Origin: Acidimicrobiaceae bacterium
GTDB taxonomy: Bacteria > Actinomycetota > Acidimicrobiia > Acidimicrobiales > RAAP-2
DNA: 14,086 nucleotides
Direction of reading: 5' to 3'
NCBI GenBank assembly: GCA_003151555.1
Contig: PLXU01000080.1
Location: 5,448-19,533 of the forward strand
Made by a program: the position numbers and the translations under genes. Below the pieces are notes generated by a model, which had not been told where the DNA came from, searched no databases, and saw only the letters and a program-made list of their open reading frames with translations. Positions 1-7,862 of this stretch are shown here, in pieces; the stretch's first letter is position 1, and each line of letters begins with the position of its first letter.

Positions 1-908
1 ACCTGGATCGGCACGTCGAGTGCCGAGAGAGCGATCTGGGCCTCGTTGGCGATCTTGATGACGTCGACCTCGGCCCGTCCGCAACTCGGACAGGCAATGA
101 GGTCCAGTCCCTTTCGTTCGCGCAGCCCCAGCACCTCGAGCAGTTGGCGCCCGGCGTTGGCCTCTTCGACCGGATCGGCGGTGAGCGAGTAGCGAAGCGT
201 GTCGCCGATGCCCTCGGCCAGCAACGTGGCAATGCCGGCGGTGCCCTTTAAGAGGCCGCCGGGCAGCGGTCCGGCTTCGGTGACGCCGAGGTGCAACGGA
301 TGGTCGAAGGTCTCGGAGGCCAACCGGTAGGCCGCGATCATCGTCGCGACCGAGGAGGCCTTCACCGAGATTTTTACGTCGGAGAACCCCACCTCTTCGA
401 AGTACGCCAGTTCCAGGCGCGCCGACTCGACCAACGCCTCGGGCGTGGCACCGCCAAACTTCTCGTAGATGGCGGGGTGCAGGCTGCCGGCGTTGACGCC
501 GATGCGAATGGGCACGCCGCGGTCGCGCGCCTCGCTGGCCACGAGTTTGATCTCTTCGGGCTTGCGCAGGTTGCCGGGGTTGAGGCGCAGTCCCTGCACG
601 CCCGCTTCGAGCGCGGCCAACGCCATCTCGACGTGGAAGTGAATGTCGGCCACGATGGGCACCGGCGATCGCGGCACGATCTGCGCGAGCCCTTCGGCGG
701 CGGCTCGGTCGTTACACGTGCAGCGCACAATGTCCGCGCCGGCGCCGGCGAGTGCGTAAATCTGCTCCAGGGTTCCCTCGACGTCGCCGGTCTTGGTCGT
801 GGTCATGGACTGCACCGAGATCGGGGCGTCGCCGCCTACCTTGACTGAACCGACGGAGATCTGACGAGTGAGGCGACGCGGGCTGAGGGCGCTGGCGGTG
901 ACATCCAC
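1..908 (-). CDS. ispG: 4-hydroxy-3-methylbut-2-enyl diphosphate synthase (IspG/GcpE), 3' end missing
   Basis: Cytosolic iron-sulfur enzyme of the MEP isoprenoid pathway; it converts MEcPP to HMBPP. About 302 residues are visible. The N-terminal part reads SPRRLTRQISVGSVKVGG, followed by the hallmark SVQSMTTTKTGDV, DIVRCTCN, VPIVADIHFH, IRIGVNAGSL, HLGVTEAG and GIGDTLRYSL blocks of the TIM-barrel domain. The CPSCGR motif (C273 and C276) supplies two of the three 4Fe-4S ligands; the third (GCVVNGPGE region) lies beyond the left edge, so the gene is cut by the window and not visibly broken. The GTG at 906-908 was chosen because it places about eight residues before the SPRR block, as in actinobacterial homologues. 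Only a purine run (GGGGGA) directly abuts it, so the start is not certain. It follows the protease gene after 38 bases and sits with dxr, another MEP gene. Confidence 0.96.
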   Translation of the reverse strand, partial: MDVTASALSPRRLTRQISVGSVKVGGDAPISVQSMTTTKTGDVEGTLEQIYALAGAGADIVRCTCNDRAAAEGLAQIVPRSPVPIVADIHFHVEMALAALEAGVQGLRLNPGNLRKPEEIKLVASEARDRGVPIRIGVNAGSLHPAIYEKFGGATPEALVESARLELAYFEEVGFSDVKISVKASSVATMIAAYRLASETFDHPLHLGVTEAGPLPGGLLKGTAGIATLLAEGIGDTLRYSLTADPVEEANAGRQLLEVLGLRERKGLDLIACPSCGRAEVDVIKIANEAQIALSALDVPIQ

Positions 909-946
909 TCCCCCATTCTGCCCGGAGCGGCGACCCCGCCAATCGT

Positions 947-2203
947 TTAATGAAAGGGATTGGCGATGGGAAAGGCAATATCGAGATAAAGGGTGCAGGC
1001 AAAGAGCACCAGGAGCACGCTGACGAAGGCGTACACGACAGGCGCGAGCCGATTCACGTCGGCGTGGTAGCGCTCTTTTCTTCGACTGCGCAGTCGCTCG
1101 TAGGTGGCGATCGCCACGAACCCACCGTCCAAAGGCAGCATCGGGACCATGTTGAGCAGCCCCACGAAGATGTTGAGGATCATCAGTATTAGGAGAAACT
1201 GACTTGTGCCGGCCTGGGCCCCCTGGACGCCCAGTCGCACCGCGCCGACGATCGAGACGGGACGAGTGACCTGCGCATGATGATTCTCCGCCGCGGCCGG
1301 CGAGGCGATCTGGTGGAAGAGGCTGGCGAACTCGCCGGGCGAAAAGACTTGGATCATCGCGTGCACGGCGGCCGAGACGGTCGCGCCGATCTTGGCGAAG
1401 GAGGCTGGTACGGCGCCCAGGAATGAAGAGCGCACCTCGCCGGGCGAAAGCCCAACCCCGATGAATCCCTTAGACGTTTTTGCAGTGGACTCGGGTTTAC
1501 CGTTGACCTTGATCGTTCGTCCGTTGACCGGCGTGGCTTGCAGGGTCAGGTCGTGACCGTTGCGCTCAACGATCAACGTGATTCGCGTGCCCGAGTTGGC
1601 GCCAATAAGGCGGTCTATGTTGTTCAACGTCACGGCCTCGCCATTGACCGAGACAATCTCGTCGCCCAGCTTGACGCCAGCCTTTTGCGCGGCGTTTAAC
1701 GCGTGGCCGTCCCACTTCGTGAAGGTTGAGACGTCAACCTTGGAGGCCGTCGGCTGGCCGATCAGGGTCAGCGACGCAAACGCTATGAGCAGGGCCATCA
1801 CCACGTGCATGAGTGAGCCGGCCGAGGCAAACAGCACTTGGCGCGGATAGGTCGCGGATCGATACGTGCGCTTTTCCAACTCCGGCTCGACCTTGGCGTC
1901 CCAGGACATGCCGGGCACCTTGACGTAGCCGCCCAGCAACAGCGCGCGCACGCCGTAGCGCGTCTCGCCGCGTGTGGTCGACCAGATCACCGGACCAAAC
2001 CCGACGAAGAAATCAGTGACCTGCATGCCCGATTTCTTGGCCACGATGAAGTGCCCGAACTCGTGACCCATCACCATCAGCACCACTGCCGCAATGACCG
2101 CGGGCAGGGCCCAGCCGCCCAACCGGGCGAGCAGGTACGCCAGAAGCGTCACTCCCACCAGGAAAATGATGAGCGAGCGCCGTTCGGAGGAGGTCGTTTT
2201 CAT
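947..2203 (-). CDS. rseP: M50 site-2 membrane metalloprotease (RseP/Rip1 type)
   Basis: Intramembrane zinc protease that cuts membrane-spanning substrates such as anti-sigma factors (family knowledge; the substrate here is unknown). 418 residues. A first hydrophobic segment is at about 10-28, and a second at about 33-50 carries the zinc motif HEFGH (47-51). The GGYVKVPGM loop (91-99) is typical of the family. A third segment lies at about 130-150. One PDZ domain spans about 160-230 (KAGVKLGDEIVSVNGE). A hydrophobic stretch at 335-352 leads into NMVPMLPLDGG (351-361), whose D359 is the expected third zinc ligand. A last membrane segment is at about 388-410. The ATG lies 2 bases after the dxr stop, without a clear ribosome binding site, so translation is probably coupled to dxr. 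The ispG-rip-dxr neighbourhood matches mycobacteria and supports the Rip1-type assignment. Confidence 0.95.
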   Translation of the reverse strand: MKTTSSERRSLIIFLVGVTLLAYLLARLGGWALPAVIAAVVLMVMGHEFGHFIVAKKSGMQVTDFFVGFGPVIWSTTRGETRYGVRALLLGGYVKVPGMSWDAKVEPELEKRTYRSATYPRQVLFASAGSLMHVVMALLIAFASLTLIGQPTASKVDVSTFTKWDGHALNAAQKAGVKLGDEIVSVNGEAVTLNNIDRLIGANSGTRITLIVERNGHDLTLQATPVNGRTIKVNGKPESTAKTSKGFIGVGLSPGEVRSSFLGAVPASFAKIGATVSAAVHAMIQVFSPGEFASLFHQIASPAAAENHHAQVTRPVSIVGAVRLGVQGAQAGTSQFLLILMILNIFVGLLNMVPMLPLDGGFVAIATYERLRSRRKERYHADVNRLAPVVYAFVSVLLVLFACTLYLDIAFPIANPFH

Positions 2204-2205
2204 GG

Positions 2206-3372
2206 CTATTTCTGGAGAATACCGTGCGCCAGTCGCCGAGCAGTCGCGTCGTTTTCCATCAGGTCCTCTAGCGAGGAGAGCGGGTCATCCACGTACTGGT
2301 CCATCACCGCGGCGACGGTGGGCACGATCTCAAGCCACGCCAGCTGATCGGCGAGAAACGCCTCCACGGCCACTTCGTTCGCCGCACTCAGCCAGGCCGG
2401 GGCCGCGCCGCCGCGCCGGGCGGCGGCGTAGGCGAGCGCCAACGCGGGGAAGGCCTCTTCGTCGGGCGCTTCGAAACTCAGTTCCATTGACTGAGAAAAA
2501 TCCAGCTGGCCCCAACCGTGATCAAACCGCTCGGGCAGCCCCAGGCAGTACGCAATCGGTAGTCGCATATCGGGTCGAGAGAGTTGGGCGATGATCGAAC
2601 CGTCGACGTACTCGACCATTGAGTGCACGATTGATTGGGGGTGCACCACCACGTCGACCCGATCAGCCCCCACGCCGAAGAGGGCCGACGCCTCTAAGAC
2701 CTCGAGACCCTTGTTCATCAACGTCGACGAGTCAATCGTGATCTTGGGTCCCATCTTCCACGTCGGGTGCTGTAACGCGTCGTGCTTCGTTGCGGTGGCC
2801 AATCGGTCCTTCGACCAACCGCGAAACGGGCCGCCCGACGCGGTGAGCAGGAGTCGCTTGACGTCAGGGTAACCGGCGCGCTGGGCCGAGCTCGCCAGGC
2901 ACTGATGAATGGCGCAGTGTTCGGAGTCAATCGGCACAATCGTCGCGCCCGGCGTCGATCGCACGTTGGCGACCAGCGGCGCCGCGGCGATCAACGACTC
3001 CTTGTTGGCGAGTGCGAGGCGTTTGCCGGCCGCGAGCGCCGCCATCGTGACGGGCAGTCCGGCGAAACCCACGACGGCGTTGACCACAATGTCCGCGCTC
3101 TGCGCGAGTTGAGTCAAACCCGCGGGACCAACCACGACGTCAACGTCGACGTCCACCAGGTCGGTCAGCGCCTCGCGGTCGCATTCGTGGGCCACGCCGA
3201 TGCGCAATACGTGGAACTCACGGGCGATCGCCGCGAGTTCGCTCACGTGCTGTCCGCCGGCGATCGCCACCAAGTCAAACGAATCGCCCTCGAGGCGCAG
3301 CACTTCGAGGGTCTGGGTTCCAATCGAGCCGGTCGCGCCCAAGAGCGCCACGCTGGGGCGCGTGAAGGACAT
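2206..3372 (-). CDS. dxr: 1-deoxy-D-xylulose 5-phosphate reductoisomerase (Dxr/IspC)
   Basis: Cytosolic enzyme making 2-C-methyl-D-erythritol 4-phosphate from DXP with NADPH and a divalent metal; it commits carbon to the MEP pathway. 388 residues, normal length. The NADPH-binding GATGSIGTQTLEVL is at 12-25 and the LANKESLIAA block at 121-130. The metal site includes DSEH (149-152, D149 and E151) and the acidic residue in MNKGLEVLEA (E224). The flexible-loop region HPTWKMGPKITIDSSTLMN is at 202-220, and HPQSIVHSMVEY, which precedes the substrate site, is at 244-255. The C-terminal helical domain ends at LAHGILQK. The ATG at 3370-3372 starts 2 bases after the cdsA stop; the gene ends 2 bases before the protease ATG. 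It therefore sits mid-operon and shares transcription with ispG two genes on. Confidence 0.97.
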   Translation of the reverse strand: MSFTRPSVALLGATGSIGTQTLEVLRLEGDSFDLVAIAGGQHVSELAAIAREFHVLRIGVAHECDREALTDLVDVDVDVVVGPAGLTQLAQSADIVVNAVVGFAGLPVTMAALAAGKRLALANKESLIAAAPLVANVRSTPGATIVPIDSEHCAIHQCLASSAQRAGYPDVKRLLLTASGGPFRGWSKDRLATATKHDALQHPTWKMGPKITIDSSTLMNKGLEVLEASALFGVGADRVDVVVHPQSIVHSMVEYVDGSIIAQLSRPDMRLPIAYCLGLPERFDHGWGQLDFSQSMELSFEAPDEEAFPALALAYAAARRGGAAPAWLSAANEVAVEAFLADQLAWLEIVPTVAAVMDQYVDDPLSSLEDLMENDATARRLAHGILQK

Positions 3373-3374
3373 CG

Positions 3375-4679
3375 TTAACTCAGTTTGAGGATGTGTGCCA
3401 GGTAAAACATGGTGGGCATGGCAAAGAGCAGTCCGTCGATGCGGTCCATCAGACCGCCGTGACCCGGCAGCAGGCGGCCCATGTCCTTGACGCCGAGCGT
3501 GCGCTTGACCAACGACTCGAACAGGTCGCCCAAGGGAATGACGATGGCCAAGGCAACTGCCGCCTCAAGAGCGTGGGTTAACGTCCACGGACTGAACAAG
3601 GGCAGGACGACCGCGCCGACCACCAACGTGATGATGGTAGCGCCGACGGTGCCCTCGATGGTCTTGTTGGGCGACAGCGTTCGATTAAGGGAGTGTCGGC
3701 CGAGCCAGCGTCCGATGAAGAGCGCCCCGGTATCGTTAGCGATCGCTAGGACAATGGCCCCAAAGAGATAGGCCAGACCGTGATGGTGGGCGAAAGAACT
3801 CGGCGCCACCAGCAGCAGCGCGTAGGAACCGAGCACGCCAACCCAGACGTAGACAAAAATCGTCGCGCCGAGACCGTCAAGCACGTCGATCTTCTGGGGG
3901 GCACTGAGGTACCAGACAAAACCGAAAATAAGCGTCAGGACGGTCACGGCGCCGAACGCGTTCTGACCCTTGTTGTACACCGCCACGCCCAGCGTCAGCA
4001 CCGCGACTATCCCCAGAATGGTCGCGGGATGAGCGCCCACCGCACGAAAGGCCGCGTAGGCCTCGGCCGCGGCGAGTCCCAACACCACGAGCAGCATGAT
4101 CGCGACGGGCAGGGTGCCGCCGAGGAAGATGCCCGACACCACGGCGGCCAGCACAACGCCCGTCAGGGTGGCCTTGGACACACTGCTTTGTGCGCCCTGG
4201 CGCACGGCCCGTCCGGCCAGGGGATTGGCCGAGACCGTGCGACGGGTTCGATTGGCTCGCCCGGGTTCGGGCCGTGGTGCTTCGGTCAGCACCTCCTCGT
4301 CGGCCACGACCTCTTCGACCTCTACGAATTCCCAGGGCCGAGAATTGTCTTCCTCCTTGGCGGCGCCGGCCAGGACTGAAGCGTCGAACTGGTCCTCGTG
4401 GGCAACCCAGTCGGCCTCGCCCTCGCGCCACGCCGGTGAGGGCACGGCGGCCCAGGGGTCATCGCTCTCGGCGGCCTCACGGGCCACCACGATCGGCACC
4501 TGTCCGGTCGGCGCGTCGGTCCAGTGCGGCAATAGGGTCGCCTCGTCGATGACGGGCGTCTCCTCGAAGGCCTCCGCCGCCAGCTCCGCGCCGGTCACGG
4601 TGACTCGTGAGTCAGTAGCACTCACCAGCGGCAATTCGCCGGTCGGTTCGCCCGAATAGGTGTCGTCGTCAGACTTCAA
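3375..4679 (-). CDS. cdsA: Phosphatidate cytidylyltransferase with a long acidic N-terminal extension
   Basis: Membrane enzyme that makes CDP-diacylglycerol from CTP and phosphatidic acid, the precursor of anionic phospholipids. The family signature is complete near the C-terminus: S389, K392-R393, K398-D399, HGG at 407-409, then D412-R413-I414-D415. About eight hydrophobic segments run between residues 172 and 430. Residues 1-165 form a soluble, Glu/Asp/Ala/Val-rich extension of low complexity, ending in a basic patch (RANRTRRTVSANPLAGRAVR) just before the first membrane segment. The start is TTG at 4677-4679, inside the last codons of frr, giving an 11-base overlap. AAGGAG lies 10 bases upstream of it within frr. 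A later start would shorten the extension but not affect the catalytic part. Confidence 0.94.
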   Translation of the reverse strand: MKSDDDTYSGEPTGELPLVSATDSRVTVTGAELAAEAFEETPVIDEATLLPHWTDAPTGQVPIVVAREAAESDDPWAAVPSPAWREGEADWVAHEDQFDASVLAGAAKEEDNSRPWEFVEVEEVVADEEVLTEAPRPEPGRANRTRRTVSANPLAGRAVRQGAQSSVSKATLTGVVLAAVVSGIFLGGTLPVAIMLLVVLGLAAAEAYAAFRAVGAHPATILGIVAVLTLGVAVYNKGQNAFGAVTVLTLIFGFVWYLSAPQKIDVLDGLGATIFVYVWVGVLGSYALLLVAPSSFAHHHGLAYLFGAIVLAIANDTGALFIGRWLGRHSLNRTLSPNKTIEGTVGATIITLVVGAVVLPLFSPWTLTHALEAAVALAIVIPLGDLFESLVKRTLGVKDMGRLLPGHGGLMDRIDGLLFAMPTMFYLAHILKLS

Positions 4680-5238
4680 GAAGTTCCTGCTCCTTCTGGT
4701 GCAACAGCATGTCCACGGTGGCGACTTCGTCCTGGGTTATCTTGTCAAGAATTTTCTCGACCCGCTCGATCTCGTCCTTGGACAGACCGTGGTCCTTTTC
4801 CAGGTTCTCGATTTCCTGGCGGGCGTGGCGGCGCACACCGCGCAACGCGACCTTGCCCTCCTCGGCCTTGGTACGCACAATCTTGACGAAGCCCTTGCGG
4901 CGCTCCTCGGTGAGCGACGGGAAAGTCAGTCGAATTACGACGCCGTCGTTGGAGGGATTAAGACCAAGGTCGGCGTTGGTGATGGCCTTTTCAATGGCGG
5001 CCATGGCGCCCTTGTCGAAGGGCGATACCACCAGCAGTCGAGGCTCGGGCACCGAGAAGTTCGCCAAACTCTTGAGTGGCGTCTCGGTGCCGTAGTAGTC
5101 GATCATCAGATTGTCCACCAACGACGAGGATGCGCGGCCGGTACGCACCGTGGCGAACTCACCCTTCACGTGTTCAATCGCTCGCGCCATTCGATCACGG
5201 GTATCGTCCAGCACGAGTTCGACGAGTTCGTTATCCAT
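4669..5238 (-). CDS. frr: Ribosome recycling factor
   Basis: Cytosolic translation factor that, with EF-G, splits post-termination ribosomes. 189 residues, close to the usual 185. Recognisable segments are RMARAIEHVKGEFATVRTGRAS near the N-terminus, the YYGTETPLKSLANFSVPEPRLL stretch of the second domain, NDGVVIRLTFPSLTEERRK, and the long C-terminal helix with VRRHARQEIENL and DEIERVEKILDKITQ. Its ATG (5236-5238) overlaps the pyrH stop by one base (TAATG), and its own tail overlaps the cdsA start. The pyrH-frr pair is one of the most conserved bacterial gene pairs, which supports the start and suggests translational coupling on both sides. Confidence 0.97.
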   Translation of the reverse strand: MDNELVELVLDDTRDRMARAIEHVKGEFATVRTGRASSSLVDNLMIDYYGTETPLKSLANFSVPEPRLLVVSPFDKGAMAAIEKAITNADLGLNPSNDGVVIRLTFPSLTEERRKGFVKIVRTKAEEGKVALRGVRRHARQEIENLEKDHGLSKDEIERVEKILDKITQDEVATVDMLLHQKEQELLEV

Positions 5239-5948
5239 TACTTAACCAGCGTACCGACGGCGAACCCGTCGAGCGCGCGTCCGAGGTTTCCGTCCGCCAT
5301 CAGGTCAAAGACCCGAAGCAAGAGATGGTTGTCCTTGCAGAAGGTGATGGCCGTCATGTCCATCACCCGCAGGTCGCGCGAAATGACTTCGTCAAACGAG
5401 ATCTCTTCGAACTTCACCGCGTCAGGATTCTTTCGTGGATCTTCGTTGTACACGCCGTCGACGCCGCCGTGCGTGCCCTTGAGTACGATCTCGGCCTCGA
5501 TCTCGGCGGCACGCTGGGCCGCGGGGGTATCGGTGGTGAAGTAGGGATTGCCCATGCCGGCGGCGAAGATCACCACCCGACCCTTTTCGAGGTGTCGCAC
5601 CGCGCGCCGACGAATGTACGGCTCGGCCACCTGGTCCATGCCAATGGCCGACATCACGCGAGTCGGTCGGCCGTGACTTTCAATGGCGTCCTGCAGGGCG
5701 AGCGCGTTAATGACGGTTCCGAGCATCCCCATCAGGTCCGAGTTGGCCCGGTTCATGCCAGCCATGGCACCCGTGGCACCGCGCCAGATATTGCCCCCGC
5801 CCACCACGACTGCCAGTTCCAATCCGCCGCGTTGCATGGCGTCAGCAATCTCGCGGGCCAGAAAGTCCACCGTGGACGCATCAATCGTCTCTTCGCTGGA
5901 TGCGGAGGCGAGCGCCTCGCCCGACAGCTTGAGGACAACCCGGCGCAT
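5238..5948 (-). CDS. pyrH: Uridylate kinase (UMP kinase)
   Basis: Bacterial UMP kinase of the amino-acid kinase fold; it phosphorylates UMP to UDP with ATP in pyrimidine nucleotide synthesis and is normally a cytosolic hexamer. 236 residues. Motifs seen: VVLKLSGEAL near the N-terminus (phosphate binding), VVVGGGNIWRG, ANSDLMGMLGTVINALALQ (UMP site), PYIRRRAVRHLEKGRVVIFA, GMGNPYFTTDTPAAQRA, and GVYNEDPRKNP near the nucleotide base pocket. The GMGNPYFTTDT form resembles the actinobacterial type. The ATG at 5946-5948 has GGGAG about 12 bases upstream. It starts 8 bases after tsf and overlaps frr by one base. Confidence 0.97.
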   Translation of the reverse strand: MRRVVLKLSGEALASASSEETIDASTVDFLAREIADAMQRGGLELAVVVGGGNIWRGATGAMAGMNRANSDLMGMLGTVINALALQDAIESHGRPTRVMSAIGMDQVAEPYIRRRAVRHLEKGRVVIFAAGMGNPYFTTDTPAAQRAAEIEAEIVLKGTHGGVDGVYNEDPRKNPDAVKFEEISFDEVISRDLRVMDMTAITFCKDNHLLLRVFDLMADGNLGRALDGFAVGTLVK

Positions 5949-5956
5949 AGCGATTT

Positions 5957-6748
5957 CTAACTCCCGATCACCGCTTGCGCGTACGCGGTAATCGTCGCGT
6001 CGCCCAAGAACTGCGCGATCGTCTGCTTCTCATCCTTGACGAAGGGCTGCTCGAGCAGGACCCGGTCCTTGAACCAACCGTTGAGGCGCCCTTCGATGAT
6101 CTTGGGCAACGCCGCTTCGGGCTTGCCCTCGTTGCGAGAGATCTCTTCGATCGTCTTGCGCTCGGCTTCGACCTCGTTGACCGGCACGTCCTCTCGCTTC
6201 AAGAATGCGGGCTTGGTGAAGGCAATGTGCACGGCAATCTCATGCGCCACCTCTTGGCTGGCGCCCTTGACGACGACGGCAACCGCGTTCACGCCGCGAC
6301 CGGACTGTTGATGAATGTACGTATCAACCACTTCACCGTCACCCGCTTCTAGTCGATACACCCGACCGAGCGAAATGTTCTCCTTGAGCGTCGTAAGCAA
6401 TGTTTCGATGCGGTCCTTGTACTGGTCGGTGGCACCCTCGCCATCGCTCGCCACCCGAGCGGCGATCTCGTCGACCAGGGATACAAAGTCCTCAGATTTC
6501 GCAACGAAGTCCGTCTCGCAGCGCAGCTCGGCAATCGCGGCGACGCGGCCGTCACGCACGACCGCGACGGCACCCTCGCCCGCTTCGCGGTCGGCCCGCT
6601 TCGCGGCCGACGCGAGGCCGTGCACGCGCAGCCACTGCGTGGCCGCCTCCATGTCCCCATCATTCTCCACTAGTGCCTTCTTGGCGTCCATCATTCCCAC
6701 GCCGGTGGATTGACGAAGGGCCTGCACATCTTTCGCGGTGATAGACAC
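5957..6748 (-). CDS. tsf: Translation elongation factor Ts
   Basis: Nucleotide exchange factor that recycles EF-Tu-GDP. With the start chosen here it has 263 residues. The N-terminal UBA-like domain reads SITAKDVQALRQSTGVGMMD followed by AKKAL. The EF-Tu contact motif CETDFVAKSEDF is present, followed by the dimerisation core and a C-terminal RLNGWFKDRVLLEQPFVKD block. The start is GTG at 6746-6748, not the ATG 30 bases further upstream: the protein then begins directly with the conserved SITAKDVQALR, and GAGGAG sits 7 bases before the GTG. The ten extra residues of the longer frame (MYIDLKRRTK) are not family-like. It lies 33 bases after rpsB, the classic rpsB-tsf pair. Confidence 0.96.
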   Translation of the reverse strand: MSITAKDVQALRQSTGVGMMDAKKALVENDGDMEAATQWLRVHGLASAAKRADREAGEGAVAVVRDGRVAAIAELRCETDFVAKSEDFVSLVDEIAARVASDGEGATDQYKDRIETLLTTLKENISLGRVYRLEAGDGEVVDTYIHQQSGRGVNAVAVVVKGASQEVAHEIAVHIAFTKPAFLKREDVPVNEVEAERKTIEEISRNEGKPEAALPKIIEGRLNGWFKDRVLLEQPFVKDEKQTIAQFLGDATITAYAQAVIGS

Positions 6749-6755
6749 CTTGGTT

Positions 6756-6761
6756 CTCCTC
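6756..6761 (-). promoter_or_regulatory. Ribosome binding site of tsf
   Basis: GAGGAG on the minus strand, 7 bases before the GTG at 6748. It decides the tsf start, because the in-frame ATG at 6778 lies upstream of this site. Confidence 0.75.
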
Positions 6762-6781
6762 TTTAAATCGATATACACAAA

Positions 6782-7753
6782 TTAATTGATTGCCGGTGCG
6801 TCGGCTACTTCCACGACCGGTGTGATGTCGTCGGTAGTCGCCTCGACGTCCACGGGCGGTACCGCAACATCGGGCGACGCGTCGCTCGCCACCTCGTCGC
6901 TCGCCACCTCGTCGACGGCAACGTCATCGGCAACTACGTCGGGCGCAACCTCCTCGACCGGTGTTGCGTCGGCAACGACTGGCGGTGTTGGCTCCTCGAC
7001 CTCCGCGTCAACAGCTTGGACAAACGCCACGCTCGACGAGGGATTCTTGTTGATCACCGGTCGGTTGGCGCGGATGAATCGGCCCTCGGTCACGGCGTCG
7101 GCGATAAGACGACACAGCAGGGCACCGGCGCGGATGGCGTCGTCGTTACCGGGAATGACGTAGTCAATGACGTCGGGGTCACAGTTGGTGTCGACGACCG
7201 CCACGACGGGCAGACCGAGCTTGCGCGCCTCGGTGACCGCGATGTGTTCCTTCTTGGTGTCAATCACGAAAATGGCGTCGGGCACGCGGTCTAGGTTGGA
7301 GATGCCGCTCAGGTTACGGTCGAGTTTCTCGAGTTCGCGGCTGTGGTGCAGTGCCTCGCGCTTGGGCATATTGTCAAAGTCGCCGGCACGCTGCATTCCG
7401 CGCAGTTCAACCATGCGCTTGACGCGACCAGCCACGGTCGCGAAATTGGTCAGCATGCCGCCCAGCCAGCGCTGGTTCACGAAGGGCATACCGCAGGCCT
7501 TGGCGTAGTCCTCGATCGGACCCTGGGTCTGCTTCTTGGTGCCGACGAACAAGATGATGCCCCCGTCGGCCACCAGATCGCGCACGTAGGCGTAACTCGT
7601 CTCGATGCCGGCCAAGGTCTTGCGCAGGTCAATCAAATAGATACCGTTGCGTTCGCCGAGAATGAAGCGACGCATTTTGGGGTTCCAACGACGGGTCTGG
7701 TGCCCGAAGTGCACGCCCGAGTCCAACAATTCCTGCAAAGTGACAAGTGCCAC
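6782..7753 (-). CDS. rpsB: Ribosomal protein S2 with an acidic C-terminal tail
   Basis: Small-subunit protein S2, 323 residues. The canonical domain covers about 1-235: LLDSGVHFGHQTRRWNPKM near the N-terminus, ILFVGTKKQ, VNQRWLGGMLTNF, PDAIFVIDTKKEHIAVTEA and YVIPGNDDAIRAG. From about residue 240 onward the protein continues as a tail of Val, Ala, Asp, Glu, Thr and Pro, about 80 residues long and strongly acidic. It includes a repeated DEVAS unit encoded by a perfect 15-base tandem duplication. Longer acidic S2 tails are known in actinobacteria; E. coli S2 has 241 residues and lacks this one. The start is GTG at 7751-7753 with GGAAGGA shortly upstream. It heads the long minus-strand operon, behind a structured leader. 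Confidence 0.97.
   Translation of the reverse strand: MALVTLQELLDSGVHFGHQTRRWNPKMRRFILGERNGIYLIDLRKTLAGIETSYAYVRDLVADGGIILFVGTKKQTQGPIEDYAKACGMPFVNQRWLGGMLTNFATVAGRVKRMVELRGMQRAGDFDNMPKREALHHSRELEKLDRNLSGISNLDRVPDAIFVIDTKKEHIAVTEARKLGLPVVAVVDTNCDPDVIDYVIPGNDDAIRAGALLCRLIADAVTEGRFIRANRPVINKNPSSSVAFVQAVDAEVEEPTPPVVADATPVEEVAPDVVADDVAVDEVASDEVASDASPDVAVPPVDVEATTDDITPVVEVADAPAIN
6882..6911. repeat. 15-base perfect tandem duplication in the S2 tail
   Basis: TCGCTCGCCACCTCG occurs at 6882-6896 and again at 6897-6911, with degenerate copies following (TCGACGGCAACG, TCATCGGCAACTACG). It is in frame within rpsB and encodes the repeated Asp-Glu-Val-Ala-Ser unit of the acidic tail. It probably arose by slippage. 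Confidence 0.85.
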
Positions 7754-7856
7754 GTACTTTTCCTTCCGTTCGGTTACTCAATTCCTGCGGTGCACCACAA
7801 GGGCGACCGTACGAAACCGCAGGAACATCTCGTTTGCCCGCCCACGTTGGGAGGGC
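7754..7856 (-). promoter_or_regulatory. Structured 5' leader of rpsB (candidate S2 autoregulatory RNA)
   Basis: The gap between xerC and rpsB holds two inverted repeats. Hairpin 1 (7836-7856) pairs GCCC-U-CCC with GGG-C-GGGC around a 5-base loop, with one internal mismatch. Hairpin 2 has a perfect 10-base stem, UUCCUGCGGU (7816-7825) with ACCGCAGGAA (7782-7791), around a 24-base loop. Hairpin 2 ends about 28 bases before the GTG, just upstream of the purine-rich GGAAGGAAAAG binding site. No U-tract follows either stem, so these are not ordinary terminators. S2 is known to repress its own rpsB-tsf mRNA in E. coli; a similar role here is an inference. The 5' end is estimated from the -10 box at 7863-7868 and falls on the first base of hairpin 1. 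Confidence 0.5.
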
Positions 7857-7862
7857 CAGACC

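Noticed and set aside
374..730. Minus-strand 118-residue frame and other frames near the left edge
   Set aside because: It is a shifted frame of ispG; the true ispG frame runs open to the left edge and holds every family motif.
2782..3378. Long plus-strand open frame opposite dxr (also others opposite cdsA, frr, rpsB and mtrB)
   Set aside because: Arg/His/Gly-rich translations without motifs, lying fully antisense to genes with clear family motifs; an effect of GC-rich codon use.
6749..6778. Upstream ATG as the start of EF-Ts
   Set aside because: It adds ten non-family residues and lies ahead of the GAGGAG site that serves the GTG at 6748.
6882..6911. Tandem repeat as part of a CRISPR or VNTR array
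   Set aside because: Only two perfect 15-base copies, in frame within rpsB, without spacers.
7782..7825. 10-base inverted repeat read as an intrinsic terminator of xerC
   Set aside because: The loop is 24 bases long and no U-tract follows on either strand, so a leader structure fits better.
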